Shown: positions 36,647 through 43,887 of the stretch, in pieces
Layout of the letters: each line of letters starts with the position of its first letter
Numbering within the stretch: position 1 is the first letter of the stretch
From: Noviherbaspirillum malthae
GTDB lineage: Bacteria; Pseudomonadota; Gammaproteobacteria; Burkholderiales; Burkholderiaceae_D
Direction: 5' to 3'
NCBI RefSeq assembly: GCF_015352985.1
Contig: NZ_JACYXF010000041.1
Span: forward strand, 1 to 54,943
DNA length: 54,943 nucleotides
Translations under genes and position numbers: made by a program
Notes under the pieces: generated by a model
Told to the model about the DNA's origin: nothing
What the model saw: the letters and a program-made list of their open reading frames with translations, nothing else
Database searches by the model: none

Positions 36647-36675
36647 TTGACAATACATGTACATGCATTTATATT
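36647..36675 (+). promoter_or_regulatory. Sigma70-like promoter overlapping a palindromic operator
   Basis: TTGACA (36647-36652), 17-bp spacer, TATATT (36670-36675): a near-consensus promoter reading into the MarR gene. Inside the spacer lies the palindrome CATGTACATG (within ACATGTACATGCAT). A MarR dimer bound there would block the promoter, giving autoregulation and possibly control of the divergent hydrolase gene. Confidence 0.65.
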
Positions 36676-36708
36676 CGTCGCGTCTACCGCCACCCGGACC
36701 TTCCCCCA

Positions 36709-37131
36709 GTGAAACCCTTACGCTTGCCCTGCTATTGCGGATCGCTTCGCCAGGCATCGCGCGTCGTGACGCAGATGTACGATCAGGCGCTCAAGCCGTC
36801 CGGACTCAAGATCACGCAGTTCGGCATCCTGCGCCTGCTGAGCGCCCAGCCTGGCCTGACCACCGGCGCAATGGCGGACCTGCTGGCGATGGACAGCACC
36901 ACGCTGACGCGCACGCTGAAGATCATCTGCGACAGCGGCTGGATCAGCGCCGCGCCGGGCGAGGACAGGCGGGAGCGGCGCTGGACGATCACAGGCGAAG
37001 GCCAGCAGCGCATCAGCCAGGCGGAACCCTTGTGGATGAATGTCCAGAAGGAATTTGCCGACATGGCCAGCGATGTCGATCTCGACGCGCTGACCCGCAC
37101 CGTGCACCAGCTGGTGCTCAAGGCCGCATAA
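36709..37131 (+). CDS. MarR family transcriptional regulator
   Basis: 140 residues from GTG 36709, 34 bp after the -10; upstream in-frame starts would fall before the promoter. Winged helix: QFGILRLLSAQPGLTTGAMADLLAMDSTTLTRTLKIICDSGWI then APGEDRRERRWTITGEG (the wing). The typical MarR dimerisation helices lie at both ends. It probably controls itself, the downstream thioesterase gene and the divergent hydrolase. Confidence 0.85.
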   Translation: MKPLRLPCYCGSLRQASRVVTQMYDQALKPSGLKITQFGILRLLSAQPGLTTGAMADLLAMDSTTLTRTLKIICDSGWISAAPGEDRRERRWTITGEGQQRISQAEPLWMNVQKEFADMASDVDLDALTRTVHQLVLKAA

Positions 37132-37152
37132 GAACAGGAACAAGGACACCTC

Positions 37153-37572
37153 ATGGAAGCTTCAAAAGACCTCGCCCATTACAACCGCGTCGGCACCGGC
37201 TACCTGCCCGGCCTGCTGGGCATCGAAATCACCGGCGTCGGCGAAGCCACGCTGCAGGCACAGATCAAGGTGCAGCAGTCCCACCTCGCGCCGAACGGCT
37301 ATCTGCACGCCGGCAGCGTCATCACCCTTGCCGACACCGCCTGCGGCTATGCTTGCGTCGCCAACCTGCCGAAGGGCGCGGTCAACTTCACGACCATCGA
37401 ACTCAAGAGCAACTTCCTCGGCACCGCGCGCGAAGGCGTGGTGGCCTGCGAAGCCAAGGCGGTGCATCTCGGCCGCAATACCCAAGTCTGGGATGCGCTG
37501 GTCACGCACGCCGATACCGGCAAGCTGATCGCAACCTTCCGCTGCACGCAGATGATCCTGTGGCCGAAATGA
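37153..37572 (+). CDS. PaaI-type hotdog thioesterase
   Basis: 139 residues from ATG 37153, 21 bp after the MarR stop, so likely in its operon. Hotdog fold: QSHLAPNGYLHAGSVITLADTACGYA contains the N/H-G-x-x-H-A-G...D helix typical of PaaI/YbgC-like acyl-CoA thioesterases, and NFTTIELKSNFLGTAREG follows. It hydrolyses acyl-CoA, probably aromatic or short-chain; substrate unknown. Confidence 0.9.
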   Translation: MEASKDLAHYNRVGTGYLPGLLGIEITGVGEATLQAQIKVQQSHLAPNGYLHAGSVITLADTACGYACVANLPKGAVNFTTIELKSNFLGTAREGVVACEAKAVHLGRNTQVWDALVTHADTGKLIATFRCTQMILWPK

Positions 37573-37602
37573 CAGCCAGATGGCAACGCACGGGAAAGCA
37601 TC

Positions 37603-37842
37603 ATGACCAGAACCTCGATCACTCCGGGTGTCTACGAACACTACAAGGGCAAGCGCTATTTCGTGCTCGGCCTGTCGCGCAACACCGAGAGCAATGAAGT
37701 CTGCGTCGTCTACCGGCCCCTCTACGAGACCGACTGGCCGCAGCTGGTGCACCGGAATGCCGACATGTTTTTCGAGCAGGTGGAAGTCGATGGCAAGCAA
37801 GTGCCGCGTTTTCGCCTGGTCGAGGCTGGCCTGCAAGGGTAG
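37603..37842 (+). CDS. DUF1653 family protein
   Basis: 79 residues from ATG 37603, 30 bp after the thioesterase gene. GVYEHYKGKRYFVLGLSRNTESNEVCVVYRPLY matches DUF1653, a small SH3-like barrel. Function unknown. Probably the last gene of the marR unit. Confidence 0.88.
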   Translation: MTRTSITPGVYEHYKGKRYFVLGLSRNTESNEVCVVYRPLYETDWPQLVHRNADMFFEQVEVDGKQVPRFRLVEAGLQG

Positions 37843-38144
37843 ATGAAGCGAATGGAAAAACGGGCGGGATGCGGCTTGAATGAGGGAAGAAGCGAAGAGC
37901 CGCGCTGTGCTGGCCTGCTTCCGGATGTTCGATCCGGTACGTGAGCGATACCGAGAGGGGTAACGGCGGAAAGTAAGGCGGTCTCCTCTCAAGCCCGTTG
38001 CGGGTCTTGCGCCTTGCTTCCGTCTGGGTCCTGCTATTTACTGCTGCCGGCGGCTGCCGGGCTGATGCTCTTGCTGCCTGCGCCTTGCCTGAACTGCTGC
38101 TTCTATCTTCTGCTTTTGCTTATGCTTGGCTTGCTGGTCAGTGA
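37843..38144. other. Gene-free stretch
   Basis: About 300 bp between the DUF1653 gene and the convergent small-protein gene. A hairpin CCGGAT-GTTCG-ATCCGG (~37920-37937) and a CT-rich run (38085-38130) are visible. No coding region or known RNA recognised. Confidence 0.45.
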
Positions 38145-38384
38145 TTAGCCACGTGCGGCGATTGCGCGCAGTTCCTGGGCCAGGTTCGGCTGGACGGAAT
38201 CGTAGCTGCGTGCGAGACGGTACAGTTGAGCGATCGAGGCAACGTCGCGCTTTTTTGCGGCTGCCGGCTTGGCTTCCGGTGTGATGGCCAGAAGAGCTTG
38301 CAGGAAGGCGCGGGCGGCGCGGCCGAGGTTTTCGGTATAGCTCAGGCCGGCGGTTTGTGCGGATGTGAATGTTGCTGTAGACAT
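38145..38384 (-). CDS. Small hypothetical protein, 79 residues
   Basis: Start ATG 38384 with a good ribosome site (AGAGGAA). The product is Ala-rich and helical (GRAARAFLQALLAITPEAKP...IAQLYRLARSYDSVQPNLAQELRAIA). It has no signal peptide, membrane helix or cysteine, and I recognise no family. An A/T-rich region upstream (38400-38520) probably holds its promoter. Confidence 0.65.
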   Translation of the reverse strand: MSTATFTSAQTAGLSYTENLGRAARAFLQALLAITPEAKPAAAKKRDVASIAQLYRLARSYDSVQPNLAQELRAIAARG

Positions 38385-38613
38385 GGTGTATTCCTCTTTA
38401 AAAGTGTCTGTTACGAATAGAGTGTATGGACGGGACAGATATAATTCCAATTCCAAGTTCAGATATCAGATATTTTCCGTTCGCATTTCACTGGAGAAAT
38501 ATCAAATCCCTAATGCATTGATTTCAGGAAAGACAAGAGATGAGTGACGGCATCATCGGCTGCAGTTCCACCGGCGTTGTTAAAATGCCAGCCGGAACAG
38601 AAAAAGAAAGGCC

Positions 38614-39174
38614 ATGCCGGTGCAGTCCCATGTCGATGCCAATTACCGATTCATCGCCGCCTATAACGAGGTGAATGCGCGCATAGCCCAGCGCCAGCAG
38701 GCGCTGACGCTGTATGTCACGCTGGTGGTGAGCCTGCTCGCGGCGCTGGTGGCCCTCAAGCCGGGGGAAGCGCAGGCCCGCCTGCCGATCGAATGGCTGG
38801 TATTGGGCTTCCCGGTTGCCTCGACCTGCCTGGCTTTCCTGAATTACAAGACCGAAAGCGCGCTGACCAACCTGCGCCATTTCCTGTCCACGCTGGAGCG
38901 CCTGAATAACGCCCACTTGGCGTTGCCGAGCTACAACACCGATCCGCGCTGGTCGCAGAGCGCCAACAAGGCGCGGCGTTTTCACGACTTTGCCTCGGCC
39001 GTGCTGGTCGCCGCCGGCAACGCCATTGCGATCGGCGCCGTCAGCAAGATTTATCCGGAACGCATTGCCGACAATCGGCCGGTCATCTGGGTCACCGCCA
39101 TGGTGGCCGTTGTTTGCGTGATCGCATTGCTGATGATGCCGAAGCTGAGTTACCGTCCTGCGGACCCGGCCTGA
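38614..39174 (+). CDS. Hypothetical membrane protein
   Basis: 186 residues from ATG 38614. Four hydrophobic helices are visible (~29-48, 62-78, 127-147, 156-175) with a soluble loop between the second and third pair. No recognised family. It is followed after 27 bp by a SirB2-like gene on the same strand and may be cotranscribed. Confidence 0.7.
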   Translation: MPVQSHVDANYRFIAAYNEVNARIAQRQQALTLYVTLVVSLLAALVALKPGEAQARLPIEWLVLGFPVASTCLAFLNYKTESALTNLRHFLSTLERLNNAHLALPSYNTDPRWSQSANKARRFHDFASAVLVAAGNAIAIGAVSKIYPERIADNRPVIWVTAMVAVVCVIALLMMPKLSYRPADPA

Positions 39175-39201
39175 CCGTTTTTCCAACCACCCCGTCCTTT
39201 C

Positions 39202-39573
39202 ATGAGCTATCTCGCCGTCAAGCATTTCCACATGACTTTCGCCGCGCTGAGCGGCATCCTGTTCTTCGTGCGCGGCCTGCTGATGCTGGCCGAGTCGGGG
39301 GCGCTGCAGCGGCGCTTTTTCCGGGTAGCGCCGCATATCGTCGATACCCTGCTGCTGGCCAGCGCGCTGGTGATGGTGGTGTGGAGCGCCCAGTATCCCT
39401 TCGTCCAGCCCTGGCTGACGGCAAAGGTCGTTGCGCTGGTCGCTTATATCGCGGTCGGCACGATCGCGCTCAAGCGCGGCAGGACCAAGGGCGTGCGCCT
39501 CGCCGCCTTCGTCGCCGCCCTGCTCATCTTCGCCTACATCATCAAGGTCGCGGTGACCCGGCAGGTTCTGTAA
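39202..39573 (+). CDS. SirB2 family membrane protein
   Basis: 123 residues from ATG 39202. LAVKHFHMTFAALSGILFFVRGLLML and VDTLLLASALVMVVWSAQYPF are characteristic of SirB2 proteins: four membrane helices, conserved K-H-x-H near the start. Function in invasion-gene regulation was proposed in Salmonella but remains unclear. A hexose mutarotase gene follows after 39 bp. Confidence 0.88.
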   Translation: MSYLAVKHFHMTFAALSGILFFVRGLLMLAESGALQRRFFRVAPHIVDTLLLASALVMVVWSAQYPFVQPWLTAKVVALVAYIAVGTIALKRGRTKGVRLAAFVAALLIFAYIIKVAVTRQVL

Positions 39574-39612
39574 CCGGCCCCTCACCGCCCTCTCATCACA
39601 TCAAGGATCACC

Positions 39613-40674
39613 ATGACCAAGATTTACGAATACACACAGCAGCCTCATTTCTGGATCGTGCACGACGAGCAGGGCTACTGGCAGGTGCCGGCCCGCGACA
39701 ACGGCTGGCAGGACCGCAGCCCCTTCGTCGGCCATGCGGTGAACCTGCGCGAAGTCGCCGATCTCGGCGGCATTGACCTCGGCATCCCGGAAGGATCGAC
39801 CGCCGATCCTTTTACCGAGGAATTCCAGTCGCTGCCCGGCCTGAGCCTCTCGAATGCCCAGGGCGAGTCCGCTTTCGTCACCCGCCAGGGCGCGCAGGTC
39901 GTTTCATGGAAGACCGCCGACGGCAGGGAGCGCATGTACATGTCGGCAAGCACCGGCGGCATGACGCGCGCCAACGAAGCCGTTCCGGCGGCAGCGATTC
40001 GCGGCGGCGTGCCGGTCTGCTTCCCCCAGTTCTCCGACCGCGGACCCATGATGAAGCATGGCTTCGTGCGCAGCTTCCCCTGGCAGGTCGCGGCCGCGCC
40101 GTCCGCGCAGTCGCCTTCAGTGGCGACCTTCTTCATCGAAGACGATGCGCAGACCCTGCAGATCTGGCCGCACAGTTTCCATGCCGAGGTCGGCGTGGTG
40201 CTGGACGCCGGCCGCCTAGTCATCACTCTCACCGCCACCAACCGCGGCGAGACGACGTTTTCCTTCACCGCCGCGCTGCATACCTATTTCCGGGTCGACG
40301 ACATCCGCCAGGTGGAGCTGCAGGGCTTGCAGCAGGTCCGCTACCAGGATGCGACGGCGAACTGCGTGGAAGTGGTGCAGCAGGATGCCTCGGTGACAAT
40401 CGCCGCCGAATTGGACCGCGTCTACATGTCGCCGCCGAAAAAGCTGGTGCTGCTGGAAAACGGCCAGCCTTCGCTGCACATCGAGCAGGTCGGCTTCGAA
40501 GACACCGTGGTCTGGAACCCCGGACCGGTCAAGGCCGCCGCCCTGCCCGACTTCCCGGACGAGGACTGGCTGCGCATGCTCTGCGTCGAGGCGGCCAACA
40601 TCATCACGCCGGTCACGCTGGCGCCGGGCCAGACCTGGACCGGCAGCCAGATCCTCAGTATCCAAGGCCGCTGA
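39613..40674 (+). CDS. D-hexose-6-phosphate mutarotase with N-terminal extension
   Basis: 353 residues from ATG 39613. Residues ~75-353 form a YeaD-type aldose-1-epimerase beta-sandwich: AAIRGGVPVCFPQF, KHGFVRSFPW (H149), TAALHTYFRV (H223) and CVEAANI (E326), the usual His/Glu acid-base pair. The enzyme interconverts alpha and beta glucose-6-phosphate. The first ~70 residues (IYEYTQQPHFWIVHDEQGYWQVPARDNGWQDRSPFVGH) are not part of that family and look like a separate small domain, possibly a binding or targeting module. A TGTCACA promoter element starts 3 bp after the stop. Confidence 0.88.
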   Translation: MTKIYEYTQQPHFWIVHDEQGYWQVPARDNGWQDRSPFVGHAVNLREVADLGGIDLGIPEGSTADPFTEEFQSLPGLSLSNAQGESAFVTRQGAQVVSWKTADGRERMYMSASTGGMTRANEAVPAAAIRGGVPVCFPQFSDRGPMMKHGFVRSFPWQVAAAPSAQSPSVATFFIEDDAQTLQIWPHSFHAEVGVVLDAGRLVITLTATNRGETTFSFTAALHTYFRVDDIRQVELQGLQQVRYQDATANCVEVVQQDASVTIAAELDRVYMSPPKKLVLLENGQPSLHIEQVGFEDTVVWNPGPVKAAALPDFPDEDWLRMLCVEAANIITPVTLAPGQTWTGSQILSIQGR

Positions 40675-40677
40675 ACC

Positions 40678-40704
40678 TGTCACAAAACCGGCGCCTGGCG
40701 CGTC
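40678..40704 (+). promoter_or_regulatory. ECF41-type promoter upstream of the sigma factor gene
   Basis: TGTCACA (40678-40684), a 16-nt spacer and CGTC (40701-40704). This is the published consensus for ECF41 sigma factors. It lies 43 bp before the sigma factor start, indicating autoregulation. An identical arrangement precedes the partner gene at 41641. Confidence 0.85.
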
Positions 40705-40746
40705 TTGCGGTTTTATCTGCCTGAATCTGCTTGAAGGAGCCATGCC

Positions 40747-41628
40747 GTGAACCAGCGCGCCGACACTTTTCATGCCTGCCGTCCGAAACTGTACGGCATC
40801 GCCTACCGCATGCTCGGCTCGCGCGCCGACGCCGAGGATATCCTGCAGGATGCCTACCTGCGCTGGCATGGGCTCGATGAAGCCGCCGTCAATGACATCC
40901 GCAGCACCGAAGCCTGGCTGGTGACCTCGGTCACCCGGCTCTGTCTCGACCGCCTGCGTCATGCCAAGCTGGAACGCGAAACCTATCAGGGCCCCTGGCT
41001 GCCGAAGCCGCTGGTGGCGCCTTCGGCATTGACGCCGGAAGAATCGGCGGAGCTGGCCAGCGACGTGTCGATGGCCTTCATGGTGGTGCTGGAGCGGCTG
41101 GCGCCGGAGGAGCGTGCGGCATTCCTGCTGCACCAGGTATTCGATCTCGGCTATGACGAGATCGCCGGCATGCTCGGCAAGTCGCAGGCCGCCTGCCGCC
41201 AGTTCGTGCACCGCGCCCGCGAGCGCGTCACGCAGGAACGCCGCCGCTTCGCCATCAGCCGCGAGACGCATGTGGCGCTGCTGCAGCGCTTCATGGACGC
41301 CGCCAGGTCGGGCGACCGTGCGCAGCTGACCGCCCTGCTCGCCGAGAACGCCAGCATGACCGCCGACGGCGGCGGCAAGGCGATCTCCGTCAACACCGTG
41401 ATGCACGGTGCCGACCGCATCGCCCGACTGTTCCATGTGGTGGCGCGGCAATTCGGCGAACGCGCGAGCTACCGCATCGCCGACATCAACGGCGAACCGG
41501 GCATCCTGCGGCTGGTCGACGGCAAGCTCGACTCGGTGATCTCGCTCGTGACCGACGGCAGCAGGATCGTCGAGATGTACAGCGTGCGCAATCCCGACAA
41601 GCTGCAGGGCATCGTGCTGTCCGATTAA
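40747..41628 (+). CDS. ECF41 (SigJ-type) RNA polymerase sigma factor
   Basis: 293 residues from GTG 40747, seven nt after AAGGAG; the ATG at 40742 is out of frame and stops at once. Regions sigma2 (YGIAYRMLGSRADAEDILQDAYLRW) and sigma4 (LAPEERAAFLLHQVFDLGYDEIAGMLGKSQAACRQFVHRARE) are followed by a SnoaL-like C-terminal domain with the ECF41 landmarks WLPKP (84-88), DGGGK (207-211) and NPDKL (282-286). In ECF41 proteins this extension replaces an anti-sigma factor and controls activity. Target: itself and the downstream CMD gene, as the two promoters show. Confidence 0.95.
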   Translation: MNQRADTFHACRPKLYGIAYRMLGSRADAEDILQDAYLRWHGLDEAAVNDIRSTEAWLVTSVTRLCLDRLRHAKLERETYQGPWLPKPLVAPSALTPEESAELASDVSMAFMVVLERLAPEERAAFLLHQVFDLGYDEIAGMLGKSQAACRQFVHRARERVTQERRRFAISRETHVALLQRFMDAARSGDRAQLTALLAENASMTADGGGKAISVNTVMHGADRIARLFHVVARQFGERASYRIADINGEPGILRLVDGKLDSVISLVTDGSRIVEMYSVRNPDKLQGIVLSD

Positions 41629-41640
41629 GAAGAAGATAGC

Positions 41641-41667
41641 TGTCACAAAACCGGAAGCCGGTTCGTC
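41641..41667 (+). promoter_or_regulatory. ECF41-type promoter upstream of the CMD gene
   Basis: TGTCACA (41641-41647), 16-nt spacer, CGTC (41664-41667), matching the element at 40678-40704 including AAAACCGG after the -35. It drives the AhpD-like gene starting at 41741. Confidence 0.85.
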
Positions 41668-41740
41668 TGGCAGGTGATCGCAACGATCGCACAGATCGCA
41701 GTCATCGCCATTTCAGACAACTTCCGGAAAGGACAACATC

Positions 41741-42214
41741 ATGTCGGACCTGCGCATTTCCTATCACTCGCTCTCCATCGACGCTTACCGCGGCCTGGCT
41801 TCCGCCAGCGCTGCACTTGAACAATCGCCGCTGGGCAAGACGCTGATCGACTTCATCTACCTGCGCGTGTCGCAGATCAATGGCTGCGCCTTCTGCATCG
41901 ACAAGCATGCGCGCGACTTGCTCAAGCAGGGCGAGGATTTTCAGCGCATCAACAGCCTTTCAACCTGGCGTGAAACGAGCTTCTACAGCGAACGCGAGCG
42001 GGCCGCGCTGGCTTGGGCAGAGGCTGCGACGCGGCTGACCAATGGCGAGGTGCCGGATCGGGTGCTCCTGACATTGAAGGCGCATTTCACCGATCGCGAG
42101 ATAGCGGATCTCGGGTTTGCGGTGGCGGTGATGAATGCGTTTAACAGGCTGGCGATCGGGTTCAAGCAGCCGGTGAAGAGGGCGGTGGTGGAGGCCAGTG
42201 CGGTTTCTGTTTGA
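41741..42214 (+). CDS. AhpD-like carboxymuconolactone decarboxylase family protein, ECF41 partner
   Basis: 157 residues from ATG 41741 behind GGAAAGGA. QINGCAFCIDKHARDL carries the redox pair C49/C52 and H56, the AhpD active-site arrangement, so peroxidase or disulfide-reductase activity is plausible. This family is the standard genomic partner of ECF41 sigma factors; stimulus and substrate are unknown. Its 3' end turns strongly G-rich. Confidence 0.92.
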   Translation: MSDLRISYHSLSIDAYRGLASASAALEQSPLGKTLIDFIYLRVSQINGCAFCIDKHARDLLKQGEDFQRINSLSTWRETSFYSERERAALAWAEAATRLTNGEVPDRVLLTLKAHFTDREIADLGFAVAVMNAFNRLAIGFKQPVKRAVVEASAVSV

Positions 42215-42303
42215 GTGGAATGGGTACACGGCCTTGAGTTGATTAAGACAAAGGACAAATTCTCTTTTCCAAGAGAATGGAGACAATATCGAACGAGGTC
42301 TTG

Positions 42304-42428
42304 CCCCCCCTCCTCATCCCCAACCCTCGGTCCGCGCCCCACGGTTCGGCTTGCAAGCCGAACCGGCTATGGCAGCGCAAACCGCTGGTTTGCGAAACCC
42401 TGCCTTCGCCCCGCCTGCGGGAGAGCGG
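42304..42428 (-). repeat. Second structured repeat family, copy 2
   Basis: Inverted homologue of 20581-20700. It keeps hairpin GCAAACC-GCT-GGTTTGC (42377-42393) and a perfect 24-bp palindrome (42342-42365). In that palindrome both arms differ from copy 1 (GGTTCGG/CCGAACC here, GACTTGG/CCAAGTC there), so pairing is kept by double substitution. Confidence 0.8.
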
Positions 42429-42448
42429 GTTTGACTGACCATGCCAGT

Positions 42449-42688
42449 ACAAAGAGGCTGTTGAATCCCCCCTTTTGCCGACGCCAAAAGAGCGCGGCGC
42501 CAAGCGGATAAAGAAGCGCGGTTGTCTGAGCCGCAGGCGAGTTTCCGCGCTTCCCGCTTGGTGCCGCGCTCTTTTGGGAACCCCGCAGGGGCGACGGCAT
42601 CGGGGTCGTTTTCTTGCCTACTTCTTTGTCGACACAAAGAAGTAGGTGGCCCGCCGGGGCCAGTCCCGGCAAAGCAAGTTTCTGCGGA
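42449..42688 (+). repeat. Structured hairpin repeat, copy 3
   Basis: Outer stem 42486-42507 with 42554-42575 (21 of 22 Watson-Crick plus one G-U). Inner stem 42513-42521 with 42545-42553 (9/9); loop TTGTCTGAGCC-GCA-GGCGAGTTT. Then CCCC-GCA-GGGG and a 12-bp stem 42618-42629 with 42634-42645. Best-paired copy of the family. Confidence 0.87.
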
Positions 42689-42819
42689 GAGACCAAGGTC
42701 AAGATTAGGTACAGGCTTATTAGAGACCTGCAGGTGCTAAACCGGCCTGGCAAACTCAATGAAGATGCGAGATAGGGAATAGCAAGCTTCCAAGGTCTTG
42801 GCGACGCCCCTCACCCCTG

Positions 42820-42845
42820 CCCCTCTCCCGCCTGCGGGAGAGGGG
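42820..42845. repeat. GC-rich palindrome (CCCCTCTCCCGC type)
   Basis: Perfect 12-bp arms with a CT spacer. Flanks (GGTCTTGGCGACGCCCCTCACC before it) match those at 33329-33354. It lies downstream of hutC on the minus strand and may end that transcript. Confidence 0.75.
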
Positions 42846-42913
42846 TTCATTCGCTAACCATTGACATCATCTTGAATGATCATCCTCTGTGCAGGTACAA
42901 GGCCTGCACCGCC

Positions 42914-43678
42914 TCAAAAACTCCCAGCAAACTGATACCTCCCCCCCGGATGCCACATCGTCACCACCGAAGCCACCAACCCCTTCGATAAAGTTCTCCG
43001 CTTGAGTACCAAACAAGCCTCCCTATCCTTGTGAATCTGCAGCATCTCCGCAATCTCCCGCGGCGGATGCAGCGCCTCGATGCTGTAATTGACCCCCTGC
43101 AGCGGCGCCGCCGCCATCAGATACTCATTCGGCGTAATCACCGAAAAATCCTGCTGCATGTAATCCGGAGCCACGTCCGGATTGACCCACCGGTCCTCGA
43201 CCTGGATCGGAATATCGTTCTCGAAGTGCACGATGATGGAATGGAACAGCGGATGCCCCGACTTCACGCCGAACGGCGGCGCCAGCAGTTCCGACGCCTT
43301 GCTGCGCTCCAGCAGATGCAGCTCGCTGCGGTGCACATGGCCGCGCATGCGCACCTCGTCGGCGATGCTCTTGATCTCCACCAGCGTCGACTGGTACTTC
43401 TGCTGCGCCACATAGGTGCCCGATCCCTGCACCCGTGTCAGGATCTGCTCGTCGGTCAATTCGCGCACCGCCCGGTTGACCGTCATGCGCGAAACGCCGA
43501 ACTGCTTCGCCAATGCCTGCTCGGAAGGAATCGCGTCGCCTTCCTTCCAATGGCCGGCCTGGATTTCGCCCAGTAAATAATTCTTGATGTGCAGGAAAGC
43601 CGGTATCCGTTCCGCGCCGCCGCCCTCTTCTTCCATATCCACCCGCACAACTTTCTCCTCATGACTGACAACCGGCAT
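42914..43678 (-). CDS. hutC: Histidine utilisation repressor HutC
   Basis: 254 residues from ATG 43678 behind AAGGTGAG. A GntR/HutC-type winged helix (25-94: AFLHIKNYLLGEIQAGHWKEGDAIPSEQ then LAKQFGVSRMTVNRAVRELT and QGSGTYVAQQ) is followed by a UTRA ligand domain (HPLFHSIIVHFENDIPIQVEDRWVNP). HutC represses hut genes and releases DNA on binding urocanate. It is divergent from the transporter/hut operon, with a clean palindrome in between. Confidence 0.95.
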   Translation of the reverse strand: MPVVSHEEKVVRVDMEEEGGGAERIPAFLHIKNYLLGEIQAGHWKEGDAIPSEQALAKQFGVSRMTVNRAVRELTDEQILTRVQGSGTYVAQQKYQSTLVEIKSIADEVRMRGHVHRSELHLLERSKASELLAPPFGVKSGHPLFHSIIVHFENDIPIQVEDRWVNPDVAPDYMQQDFSVITPNEYLMAAAPLQGVNYSIEALHPPREIAEMLQIHKDREACLVLKRRTLSKGLVASVVTMWHPGGRYQFAGSF

Positions 43679-43751
43679 TGTCGCTCACCTTCGCGATGCC
43701 GCCGAATGCCCGAACGTAAATTTGTATCATCAACTCAGATTATACTTGCCT

Positions 43752-43769
43752 AAGTTGTCTATACAACTT
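43752..43769. promoter_or_regulatory. Probable HutC operator
   Basis: AAGTTGT-CTAT-ACAACTT, a perfect 7-bp inverted repeat with 4-bp spacer in the hutC/ABC-transporter gap. It resembles known HutC sites built on TTGTATA..ACAA halves and sits in the A/T-rich promoter zone (43715-43775), so it can control both directions. Confidence 0.75.
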
Positions 43770-43887
43770 AAACTTCAAATCGCAGGCATTCCTGGCAGCC
43801 GGCAGGCATTGCCAGACAGGTTTTCGCAACACCCATCACGCCGGATGGTCGGCGTGAGCAGACATCAGCATCCACAGGAGACACCAG

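Larger units (their letters stand above)
42215..42913. other. Repeat-filled gap between the CMD gene and hutC
   Basis: About 700 bp without a gene. From left to right: second-family structured repeat (42304-42428, inverted), structured hairpin repeat copy 3 (~42449-42688), a linker and the CCCCTCTCCCGC palindrome (42820-42845). The part 42448-42913 aligns with 32955-33445. Confidence 0.75.

Noticed and set aside
37960..38144. Small RNA or tRNA in the gap after the DUF1653 gene
   Set aside because: Only a short hairpin is visible; no cloverleaf, CCA end or conserved RNA motif.
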